Shown: one piece after another, positions 50,801 to 57,586 of the stretch | How positions within the stretch are numbered: the stretch's first letter is position 1 | How the letters are laid out: each line of letters starts with the position of its first letter | Source of the DNA: Bacteroidales bacterium | GTDB taxonomy: Bacteria > Bacteroidota > Bacteroidia > Bacteroidales > UBA932 | Direction of reading: 5' to 3' | NCBI GenBank assembly: GCA_017627955.1 | Contig: JAGAFU010000023.1 | Coordinates: forward strand, 1 to 64,000 | DNA length: 64,000 bases | The notes under the pieces: model-generated | Database searches by the model: none | Told to the model about the DNA's origin: nothing | What the model saw: only the letters and a program-made list of their open reading frames with translations | Program-made: the position numbers and the translations under genes

Positions 50801-51583
50801 TTCTCCGGAGAAATCACCGCACCAGCCAAGACTAAGCTTGTTCTTGCTGGAGTTATCCGCATCACCCTGGAATGAATACGGTCTGGCCAAAATCATTCCC
50901 ACGCCAGGACGACGGCTATTCACATAGTCGTACATGGCGTCATAGTAGAAATGCCTGTATTCCTTATTGGACATTTCCCCTACGCTGGTCACGACAGGCT
51001 CAGGAATGCTCAATTCTCCCTGGTCAACCTTGAAGCCATACACCCCTCCTTCCATCACCTTGTCAAGCTGCGAATACCACCATGCGGTAGCCTCCGGATT
51101 CGTGAAATCGACATGAACTCCCGTGCCCTTCCACCAATTGTAAGGATTTCCACCATTCACAACGAATCCATTGGAAACCGCCTCGTCATAATTGGAACTT
51201 TTATCTACCGGGCAATCCGCACTGACGGTATTCACACAGCCAGTCAGCCAAAGGATCGAATGGACACCCTTGTCGAGAAGGCCGGAAGTCAGTTTCTGCG
51301 GCTCCGGATAACGGTTCGTGTCCCATGTGAAATTGTTGTAACTAGTGGACCAAGGGCTGTCTATTATGACTCCATCAACAGGAATATTCCTATCTAAATA
51401 ACCATCAACCAAACGGTTCACCGCCTCCTGCGTGTTGAACTCATCCTCCCAGACGATATGCCCCAAAGCCCACGCCGGAGTGACGGGAATATTATTATCT
51501 ATATCCGACTCGGAATTGACTTTCGCGCACGAACCAGCAAGAACCACCAGCAGGGCGAACAGAATCGATTTTAAAGCTTTCAT
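47804..51583 (-). CDS. GH31-GH78 fusion glycosidase, lipoprotein
   Basis: The 1,259-residue protein has a lipobox signal (VVLAGSCAK). A GH31 (beta/alpha)8 barrel starts almost at once (DGVIIDSPW near 75), with nucleophile Asp in GFKVDQGEL near 187 and the likely acid/base Asp in WCGDFSGEW near 255; a beta-sandwich follows to about 500. The second half (505-1259) is a complete GH78 rhamnosidase: YEAYINGFKVG, DCPQRDERMGWLGDRA near 850, and a C-terminal sandwich. The usual GH31 N-terminal beta domain is missing. It likely removes an alpha-gluco/xylo-type unit and an alpha-rhamnosyl unit from one glycan. It follows the DUF5674 pair on the same strand. Confidence 0.9.
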   Translation of the reverse strand: MKALKSILFALLVVLAGSCAKVNSESDIDNNIPVTPAWALGHIVWEDEFNTQEAVNRLVDGYLDRNIPVDGVIIDSPWSTSYNNFTWDTNRYPEPQKLTSGLLDKGVHSILWLTGCVNTVSADCPVDKSSNYDEAVSNGFVVNGGNPYNWWKGTGVHVDFTNPEATAWWYSQLDKVMEGGVYGFKVDQGELSIPEPVVTSVGEMSNKEYRHFYYDAMYDYVNSRRPGVGMILARPYSFQGDADNSSKNKLSLGWCGDFSGEWKGLKAQIKNIYTSAEHGYGAVGTEVGGFNGAAPGKEQLIRYAQFGALTAGMVNGGANKPFENHLAWWHGEEAGKIYRDVVLLHKKLVPYIFSTIVDAHLNGGTLLRDVDFEQESHRLGPDLFTKAITDYDSNVSFVLPEGDDWTEWVSRDRLHGGSVVEKEYALDEFPLYARVGAVIPMDEGDHIDILIVPGDQPVDVTLHLPDGEGTSYSDCRVRYNPVTGKSKISGKTSKPCQIVFRKPMVSWEASWIGITSPEDVRTGDVSLPARYLRTTFQSGKTVGEAWLHICGLGLYEAYINGFKVGEEQVLMPTVSNYDKTVYYNSFDVTGLLQKGTNAVGVILGTGRFPGVRVNLNSGNKTKHYDKQLPCLLFQLEIKYSDGSVQKIISGKGWKATADGPIRSNNEYDGEIYDARMELGGWLDPSYDDSAWHQAEAAEAPYGRLTPQHNPNIEVQDLVKPVAISRLSGGRYILDMGQNMVGWLQVRATMSRGDTLKMRFAETLQENGELYTENLRSAKARDYYIAGDDQEFVWHPLFVYHGFRFVEISGLSYEPSLEDFEGQVIYDKMATTGHFECSDPVINQVYKNAFWGIRGNYRGMPTDCPQRDERMGWLGDRATGCYGESWIFDNHALYAKWLDDIATEQNEEGQLPSVAPNFWTVRPDNMTWPGLFIDAARMLYQRFGDEEVIVKHYPAMRKWLAYMKDRYMVDGIMTKDNYGDWCMPPESLEMIHSQDPTRITAPAVIATPYYIHYCDVMKELAPVAGYPGDVEYFETERKASTEAFNRAYYNQQGGYYDNNTVTANLLALWYGLVPTQEQPRVFASLVDKTEKEFGGHVSSGVIGIQVLMRTLTEFGRPDLALKIASDDTYPSWGYMAARGATTIWELWNGDTADPAMNSGNHVMLLGDLITWEYEYLAGIRPLKPGFAEIELRPYPISGLEYVNCHYDSVQGRISSSWKVEDGIFKWDVEVPEGIRTEVYIPGESTPTVITGGHHHFQTRI

Positions 51584-51639
51584 CTTGGGCTTTCAGGAAT
51601 TGGATAGGCTCTCGCAAAGTATTGAAGATAATGTGGGAA

Positions 51640-51972
51640 CTAATTAAGAATGAATGCAAATTGATCCAGATACTTGTTCAGGGACGCCAATTCGGCGAGA
51701 TTGCGGGACAGGAAGGCGGCGCAGAACAATTCCCTGAATCGGCAGAGTTCTTCCCACATGGCGCTTCTGAAAATTGTACTGCTCTCCGACCGTCCGTACT
51801 TGATGGTCAGGTCGATCAGTTCCTGTGCCCTGGCAAATGCCCCTTCCGCCCTGGAATCCTTGCCTGCCTGGAGAGCCTTCAGTACGCGGGATGTCTCGCT
51901 GCCGATGTTGGCCATCTGCTGCGGGAAAGACATCTCGGCCCATCGGCCGTTTTCAAGGAAAGTGTGCTGCAT
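51640..51972 (-). CDS. Hypothetical helical protein paired with DUF5674
   Basis: The 110-residue protein is predicted all-helical (MANIGSETSRVLKALQAGK, ELIDLTIKYGRSES, FRELFCAAFLSRN). No catalytic motif is seen and the family is not recognised. Its ATG follows directly after the DUF5674 stop, so the pair is co-translated. The arrangement recalls small two-gene modules, but toxin-antitoxin function is only speculation. Confidence 0.6.
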   Translation of the reverse strand: MQHTFLENGRWAEMSFPQQMANIGSETSRVLKALQAGKDSRAEGAFARAQELIDLTIKYGRSESSTIFRSAMWEELCRFRELFCAAFLSRNLAELASLNKYLDQFAFILN

Positions 51973-52314
51973 CTATCCAATAATGAACTGTTCGACAAGC
52001 CGTTTGATGGCTTCCCGTATATCCGGATCCAGCACATCCCGCGTAGGATTATTCTGCCAAGACCGGATGTTAATCAGGGAATCATATTCTATGAAATCCT
52101 CGCCCTCCTCTTCCGGATACAGGTTGAATCCCCATAAGTCCTCTTCTGCTGAACCATTCTCCAGCAGCAAACGCTCCAAATCGGCATGCAGTTCGGCGTC
52201 AAGGGCCAAAGACCCCAGCCTCACATCGGCAACACACTTGATCATATCACCGAACGTGTTCTCCGCCAAGGCCGCAAGTTCGGCTCGTGTTATTGATTTC
52301 TGAAGAATCTGCAT
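51973..52314 (-). CDS. DUF5674 family protein
   Basis: Starting at the ATG at 52314 the protein has 113 residues: MQILQKSITRAELAALAE, then FGDMIKCVADV, ELHADLERLLLENGS, and the hallmark LWGFNLYPEEEGEDFIEYDSLINIRP-type region (INIRSWQNN). DUF5674 proteins occur in diverse bacteria, often in accessory DNA, with unknown role. A TACCTTTG box (52336-52329, minus strand) is 15 bp upstream and supports the start. The helical partner follows with no gap. Confidence 0.8.
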   Translation of the reverse strand: MQILQKSITRAELAALAENTFGDMIKCVADVRLGSLALDAELHADLERLLLENGSAEEDLWGFNLYPEEEGEDFIEYDSLINIRSWQNNPTRDVLDPDIREAIKRLVEQFIIG

Positions 52315-52338
52315 GGTAAGCGTTTTCACAAAGGTAAT

Positions 52339-52374
52339 AAAAAAAAGAGGAATCATCAGTGATGATAATTCCTC
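52339..52374 (-). terminator. Orphan terminator without an upstream gene
   Basis: GAGGAATCATCA pairs with TGATG.TA.ATTCCTC (52347-52374), and on the minus strand the stem is followed by eight T residues. No minus-strand gene lies upstream before the ATPase promoter. The adjacent segment 52376-52440 shares 13 bases (52399-52411) with the T arm of tRNA-Fmet, suggesting a decayed tRNA gene. Confidence 0.65.
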
Positions 52375-52474
52375 AGTAGTAGACCAAACACTCCGAATCT
52401 CGAACCTCCGATTTCTGGAAGGGGCGTTGGAGATTCAGAGGTTTATAGATTATTGCGAAAAAGGCGATTAACAT

Positions 52475-52505
52475 TTTGTTATTAACATATTGTTAATTAT
52501 CTTTG
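52475..52505 (+). promoter_or_regulatory. Promoter of the ATPase 2-lipoprotein operon
   Basis: TTTG (52475-52478) is followed after 19 bp by TATCTTTG (52498-52505), an exact Bacteroidetes consensus match. The ATG is 16 bp further on, leaving a very short leader. Confidence 0.8.
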
Positions 52506-52521
52506 CGAAAAAGATACGGCC

Positions 52522-53667
52522 ATGCTTGAGAATCCCTTCATCTTGGAACCTTTTAAATCCAAGGCCTATTTCTGCGACAGAGAGAAAGAAACGGAGGAAA
52601 TCATCCGCAATATTACAAATGGGCGGAATACGACGCTTATCTCTCCCCGAAGACTAGGAAAAACCGGCCTCATTTTTCGGGTGTTTGATGAGATGAAAGA
52701 AAGAAAACTGCCCTACGAAACCATCTATTGCGACATTAGCGATACCCTTTCCATCGAAGCGTTCATCAAGGTGATTTCCGAAGCAGTCGTCGGCAGACTC
52801 GGAAAACAGCAGAAGATTACAGCTTTTTTCAAGACACTGAAGAGCGTCCGTCCTTTGCTTGGCATCGACCCGCTGACCGGTTCTCCTCAAGTGTCGTTTA
52901 CTTTTGCGGATGATAACCAAAAGCAAAGTACCCTTAAAGAGGTCTTGGGCTACCTTGAGAGTTATCCGCAGATGGTCGTGCTGGCCATCGACGAGTTCCA
53001 GCAAATCCGGGAATACGGAGATGTAAATATGGAAGCGATTCTGCGGAAGCATATCCAGCACCTGCATAATGTCCGTTTCATTTTTTGCGGAAGCAAGAAA
53101 CACACGATGACCGATATGTTTACCAACGCCAAAAAACCGTTCTACGAAAGTACTGCCTTTTTATATCTTTCAAAGTTGCCTATACCGGTTTATTCGGCTT
53201 TCATCAAGGAGAAATTCGCATTGGCAGGGAAAACCATCGACGATGATTCCATCGGCTTTATCATTGAATGGACCAAAGATCATACTTATTATACGCAACG
53301 CTTGTGTAATGAGGTATTTTCCTTATCCGGGGAAGCCATTGGCCGGAAAGATATCGTGACGGCCATCCAAACGATTCTGGACTCTGAGAGAGATCGCTTT
53401 CAGGAAATCCGCCGGCTGGTTACCCGCTCCCAATGGAAGATGTTGGCGGCCATTGCCATGGAAGACAGCGTCTCGCAGATTACCTCCGCCGCTTTCCTTT
53501 CCAAGTACAAGATCTCTTCCGGGCCAACAGCGTTAAGAAACATCAAGGCCCTGATAGACAAGGAGCTGGTATTGGCGACAACTACTGAAAACGGAACCGG
53601 GTACTCAGTCTATAATGTCTTCTTGTCCCGTTTTCTTGCGAATAACATTCAACACTTACGGCCATGA
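52522..53667 (+). CDS. P-loop AAA/STAND-like ATPase, paralogue 2
   Basis: The 381-residue protein shares its plan with the copy at 6133: NPF near the N-terminus, a YFCDR motif, Walker A SPRRLGKTGLI near residue 38, Walker B VVLAIDEFQQI near 155, FIFCGSKKH sensor-like segment, KKPFYEST, and a C-terminal winged helix (GPTALRNIKALIDKELV). Family members are multi-copy P-loop ATPases of unknown role. The next gene begins within its stop (ATGA), matching the arrangement at 6133. A consensus promoter precedes it. Confidence 0.82.
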   Translation: MLENPFILEPFKSKAYFCDREKETEEIIRNITNGRNTTLISPRRLGKTGLIFRVFDEMKERKLPYETIYCDISDTLSIEAFIKVISEAVVGRLGKQQKITAFFKTLKSVRPLLGIDPLTGSPQVSFTFADDNQKQSTLKEVLGYLESYPQMVVLAIDEFQQIREYGDVNMEAILRKHIQHLHNVRFIFCGSKKHTMTDMFTNAKKPFYESTAFLYLSKLPIPVYSAFIKEKFALAGKTIDDDSIGFIIEWTKDHTYYTQRLCNEVFSLSGEAIGRKDIVTAIQTILDSERDRFQEIRRLVTRSQWKMLAAIAMEDSVSQITSAAFLSKYKISSGPTALRNIKALIDKELVLATTTENGTGYSVYNVFLSRFLANNIQHLRP

Positions 53668-54278
53668 GTTATAAGTCTCTATTGTCTTCTGTGTGTCTTA
53701 TAATCCTCTTTGTGGCATGCAGTGTGCGTGAATCCTGGCCGCCTAAGACAACAGGACCCAATCTTCCTGTCCGTTATTGTGATATCAATAAGGAAGACAA
53801 GGACAAAACGATTATCGGTTATGCCTTGGTGGATACCTCAGCCGTGAATTGGTTGGTATCAATCTGGGTGGAAGGTGCCTGTGTTTACACCCCGGTCTTA
53901 TCTGATATTCGAAAGACTGAACGGATCCTTCAACGAGCGTATCCGTCTGTTCAAGAACACGCCTATCACAAAGATGGTCACTTGTTTGAAGAGGGCGGTC
54001 TGAGAAACTTCGCGCGACAATATGTTTTTATGAAAAGCCCTGAGGGAAAGAAGTTCGTTTATGTGAACTTTGTCCTTCTACGTTGGTCCGACCTGGAAGA
54101 TAAGGAGGCCCCTTTTTATGATCCGAATGACATGGACACTCCTCCGCCACCGCCACCAACCCGCTTTGCACTCAGCCGTTATTGGCTTCGTGTTGATGAT
54201 GGCGGGGATGGTTTTTGGCGCGCTATGCTGGACCTGGAAGATGGGATAGTAGAGAGGTTATTTATCAATGGACCGTAA
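53664..54278 (+). CDS. Hypothetical lipoprotein coupled to ATPase 2
   Basis: The 204-residue protein has a signal peptide with lipobox (LFVACSV). The mature part has a conserved-looking core (IIGYALVDTSAVNWLVSIW, RNFARQYVFMKSPEGKKFVYVNFVLLRW), a six-proline run (DTPPPPPPTRF), and ends VDDGGDGFWRAMLDL...GIVERLFINGP. I do not recognise it. Start overlaps the ATPase stop by 4 bp. It is the last gene before the tRNA-fMet, with a hairpin at 54309 between. Confidence 0.6.
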   Translation: MSYKSLLSSVCLIILFVACSVRESWPPKTTGPNLPVRYCDINKEDKDKTIIGYALVDTSAVNWLVSIWVEGACVYTPVLSDIRKTERILQRAYPSVQEHAYHKDGHLFEEGGLRNFARQYVFMKSPEGKKFVYVNFVLLRWSDLEDKEAPFYDPNDMDTPPPPPPTRFALSRYWLRVDDGGDGFWRAMLDLEDGIVERLFINGP

Positions 54279-54308
54279 TCCTGTTTGGCGTAAAAAACAT
54301 CATTACCT

Positions 54309-54355
54309 AAAAAGCAGAAGAAGGCAACTCACTTTTGAGTCACCTTCTTCTGCTT
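54309..54355 (-). terminator. Terminator after tRNA-fMet
   Basis: AGCAGAAGAAGG..ACTCA pairs with TGAGT..CCTTCTTCTGCT around a short loop, and on the minus strand a run of T residues follows. It also lies just after the plus-strand lipoprotein gene and may serve both. Confidence 0.75.
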
Positions 54356-54357
54356 CG

Positions 54358-54430
<73 letters not shown>

Positions 54431-54445
54431 GTGTTATTGGGACTG

Positions 54446-54476
54446 CAAAGGTAGGAATAAAACCTTAAAATGCAAA
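54446..54476 (-). promoter_or_regulatory. Promoter of tRNA-fMet
   Basis: On the minus strand TTTG (54476-54473), 19 bp, then TACCTTTG (54453-54446) match the Bacteroidetes consensus. Confidence 0.8.
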
Positions 54477-54490
54477 ATTATTTTCCCTAA

Positions 54491-55894
54491 CTATTGTCCC
54501 AAAAAATCGATGATTCCTTGAATATCGCTGGCGCTGAATGACTTCTGTTCACCAGAAACCAGATTCTTGACATTGACCTGCCCAGCCTCCATCTCATTCC
54601 CTCCTGTGATCGAGAGGAACGGGATCGCCTTGCGGTCAGCATAGTCAAACTGCTTCTTCAGCTTGGATGAGTCCGGATAGACCTCAACGGCCACTCCCCT
54701 CTCCCTCAAGGCTTTTGCCACCGGCAAGACATAACGGACCTCGTCGGTACCCATATTCGCGAAAAGCAAAGTCGTGGCCGACTTCAGCCCCGCGGGGAAC
54801 TTGTCAAGTCCCTGGAGAACATCATAAATCCTGTCAGCGCCGAAACTGATTCCGACTCCAGACATGTCCGGCAGGCCGAATATTCCAGTGAGATTATCAT
54901 AACGTCCTCCGCCACAGATACTTCCGATAGCAAAATCAAGCGCCTTTACCTCGAAGATCGCACCCGTGTAGTAGTTCAGGCCGCGAGCAAGAGAAAGGTC
55001 GATCTCAACAGGAGCCGATACTCCAGCGGCATCGATCAGGCCAAACAGTTCCTCAAGCTCGTCCAAACCCTTCAGACCAGCCTCGGAAACAATACCAGAA
55101 GGAGACCCTCCATTCATCAGCTTCCGCATCGAAGCTATCTTTTCTGAAGTCGAGCCGGAAAGTTTCAGGATTTGTTCGATCACGGCTATAGCGCTGTCTG
55201 TCAAGCCCTTCTCCCTCATCTCATCCTCCACGGCCTCAATCCCGATCTTGTCAAGCTTATCTATCGCCACTGTGATATCGACGACCTTGTCCGGGAATCC
55301 GCAGATCTCAGCGAAGCCTGTCAGAACCTTGCGGTTGTTGATCTTGACAAGCACCCGCACGTCCAAAAGCGAGAACACCTGGTCCACGATCTGCACGAGC
55401 TCAAGCTCATTGATTTGGGACTTGGATCCGATCACATCCACGTCGCACTGGTAGAACTCCCTGTAGCGGCCCTTCTGCGGACGATCGGCCCTCCAGACCG
55501 GTTGGATCTGGAACCGCTTGAACGGGAAGGACAACTCATTCTGATGCTGGACGACATAACGAGCGAATGGCACGGTCAGGTCGTATCGCAACCCTTTCTC
55601 ACAAACTTCCTTAGACAAAGCGACTGAATTGACCGCTCCGTCGGAATCCCTGAAAGAGTCAAAGTCAACCTTGCCGAAGGCGTCTCCTGAGTTGAGAATC
55701 CTGAAAAGGAGCTTGTCCCCCTCCTCGCCATATTTGCCGAGAAGCGTGGACAGGTTCTCCATCGCAGGGGTATCTATCTGCGCGTAACCGAATGTGCGGA
55801 AAACGCTTTTTATTGTGTCGAAAATATAATTTCGGCCAGCCATTTCCTGCTGGCCGAAATCTCTGGTTCCTTTAGGTATTGATGGTTTCATCAA
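54491..55894 (-). CDS. hisS: Histidine-tRNA ligase
   Basis: The 467-residue class II synthetase has the N-terminal [14 protein letters not shown], motif 2 region ([20 protein letters not shown]), the histidine-binding [14 protein letters not shown], motif 3 ([12 protein letters not shown]) and a C-terminal anticodon-binding domain. Either of two adjacent ATG codons may start it. It is encoded downstream of the beta-helix gene on the same strand, 12 bp apart. Confidence 0.97.
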   Translation of the reverse strand: MMKPSIPKGTRDFGQQEMAGRNYIFDTIKSVFRTFGYAQIDTPAMENLSTLLGKYGEEGDKLLFRILNSGDAFGKVDFDSFRDSDGAVNSVALSKEVCEKGLRYDLTVPFARYVVQHQNELSFPFKRFQIQPVWRADRPQKGRYREFYQCDVDVIGSKSQINELELVQIVDQVFSLLDVRVLVKINNRKVLTGFAEICGFPDKVVDITVAIDKLDKIGIEAVEDEMREKGLTDSAIAVIEQILKLSGSTSEKIASMRKLMNGGSPSGIVSEAGLKGLDELEELFGLIDAAGVSAPVEIDLSLARGLNYYTGAIFEVKALDFAIGSICGGGRYDNLTGIFGLPDMSGVGISFGADRIYDVLQGLDKFPAGLKSATTLLFANMGTDEVRYVLPVAKALRERGVAVEVYPDSSKLKKQFDYADRKAIPFLSITGGNEMEAGQVNVKNLVSGEQKSFSASDIQGIIDFLGQ

Positions 55895-55906
55895 TAAAAC
55901 AATAAT

Positions 55907-57484
55907 TTACAAAATCTGAGCCCCACAGCCCTCAAGGGCACCGAAGAGGTTGTAGGCCTCCTCGAAAGGATACTTGTTGGCGAACATGGTGACACGGACA
56001 ATCTCACTTCCCTGCTGGTTGATGCCGAAGGCCCTGCGGACCTGGTTGGCGGCAGAGTTAGGATTGTAGCTGGAAGACTCAACTTTCTCGAGATTGGCGA
56101 AGCCCTTGAGATAAGGCTGGTTGATCTTCTTGACGAAGTTCTCATCAGTAAGCTCGACATTGCCGGACTCATTTATACCCTCGACATCCTCAAACTCGTC
56201 GCACTTGACATAAAGCCACATGTAAGACTGTGAAGGGATGATCATGTCAGCCACATTCATGAAGAACTGGTTGTTGACGATATTGAGCTTACGCTTAGCG
56301 TCGACCTCCTTGTTGGAATCGTGGTGGGCGAAATCGATGGCTCCGAGGTTGGAGCAACCGAAGATGTTGTCATGGACATCCGAGTCAACCCTTGACATGA
56401 AACGGTAGCCGTAACCCATGTCCTCCATGACCTTGGTGCGGCACCAGCTGAAGAGCACGGTGTTGTGATGGAAATCGACAAAGCACTCGTTGGCGTCCTT
56501 GGTCATCGAGTCGATCTGGCAAGAGGCAAAGCAGTTGGCCACGAAGACGTTGTTGTAAATTTCCCACTTGCCACCTTTGTTCATGATCTGGATTCCGTAG
56601 AATGTGGCGTTGGCGATGACGCAGTTGCGGATCACGAGATGTCCCTCGACATGTCCGTGAATAGCCCTACGCTCCTGTGCGGCGCCACCAACCTTGGCGG
56701 TAGAAGGAGACTCGCCAACCATAAGCTTGCGACCGGTGAGGCAACCCTCGGGAGTACCGGTGACAGGGTCAGTGGGATCAGCGGCGCAATAAAGAGACTG
56801 CTCACCCATATCAACAGAGAAACCATCAACCATGACAGTCTTGGCCCTGCTTCCGGAAACCTCGATGTTGATCCCGGCCTTTGAACCGTTCTTCGAAACG
56901 TGGCTAGGGTTAGTCTGAATGTAAGTCTTATAGACATAAGGATCCCTCTCGGAGAAGTCCTCGCTGTAGCCTCCCACCAGAGAGACATACTTGGTGATGT
57001 CTATGAAACCTTGATCGAGAGTGCCAGTATAGTTGCCGGCGGCCACGCAGATGACGTCACCGTCAGAAGCCTCGTCAAGGGCCTTCTGGACATTCTTCAG
57101 AGGGGTCTCAGGAGATCTTCCGTCATTCTTGTTGGATCCAGCCGCGGAGACATACCATGTCGAGCCGTTGCCCGCTTTCGCGCCGCCGCTTCTGCCTTCC
57201 GGAACATTCGAGGAAGAAGAGCTGGATTTCTTCGAGGAAGCGTTGTCAGCCGCGTTCTTCACACCTTTCTCAACAGCCTTCTCCGCCTTATCCAATGTTT
57301 TATGGACAGCCCTGTCAGCGCCCATCTTGATCTTGGTCTCGGCCGCATTCTTGGCGCGGCGCGTAATGTCATTGAGAATCTGCGCGGAAGCCACCTGTCC
57401 TGATGAGAAAATCAGGGCAACTCCGAGCAACATGGCAGGAATAGCCTTGCAAACGGTCTTGCGGATTGAGTCGTAGGTTTTCAT
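55907..57484 (-). CDS. Secreted right-handed beta-helix protein (DUF1565-like)
   Basis: From the ATG at 57484 the protein has 525 residues. A signal peptide (ends ...GQVASAQ) is followed by a low-complexity Lys/Ala/Ser segment (about 40-110), then the DUF1565 start (STWYVSAAGSNKNDGRSPETPLKNVQKAL) and parallel beta-helix turns such as HLVIRNCVIANATFYGIQIMNKGG and DIHDNIFGCSNLGAIDF. Such helices occur in polysaccharide lyases and glycan-binding proteins; no catalytic residues are evident. Its stop is 12 bp before hisS. Confidence 0.72.
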   Translation of the reverse strand: MKTYDSIRKTVCKAIPAMLLGVALIFSSGQVASAQILNDITRRAKNAAETKIKMGADRAVHKTLDKAEKAVEKGVKNAADNASSKKSSSSSSNVPEGRSGGAKAGNGSTWYVSAAGSNKNDGRSPETPLKNVQKALDEASDGDVICVAAGNYTGTLDQGFIDITKYVSLVGGYSEDFSERDPYVYKTYIQTNPSHVSKNGSKAGINIEVSGSRAKTVMVDGFSVDMGEQSLYCAADPTDPVTGTPEGCLTGRKLMVGESPSTAKVGGAAQERRAIHGHVEGHLVIRNCVIANATFYGIQIMNKGGKWEIYNNVFVANCFASCQIDSMTKDANECFVDFHHNTVLFSWCRTKVMEDMGYGYRFMSRVDSDVHDNIFGCSNLGAIDFAHHDSNKEVDAKRKLNIVNNQFFMNVADMIIPSQSYMWLYVKCDEFEDVEGINESGNVELTDENFVKKINQPYLKGFANLEKVESSSYNPNSAANQVRRAFGINQQGSEIVRVTMFANKYPFEEAYNLFGALEGCGAQIL

Positions 57485-57586
57485 TTCTTGATAGTTAATT
57501 AAAGTCAATAATCGGTAATAATGTCGCAATATACTAAAAAAACAGATTTTTTTCGATAACTTGCAGGGATTTTCAACTATTATGCC

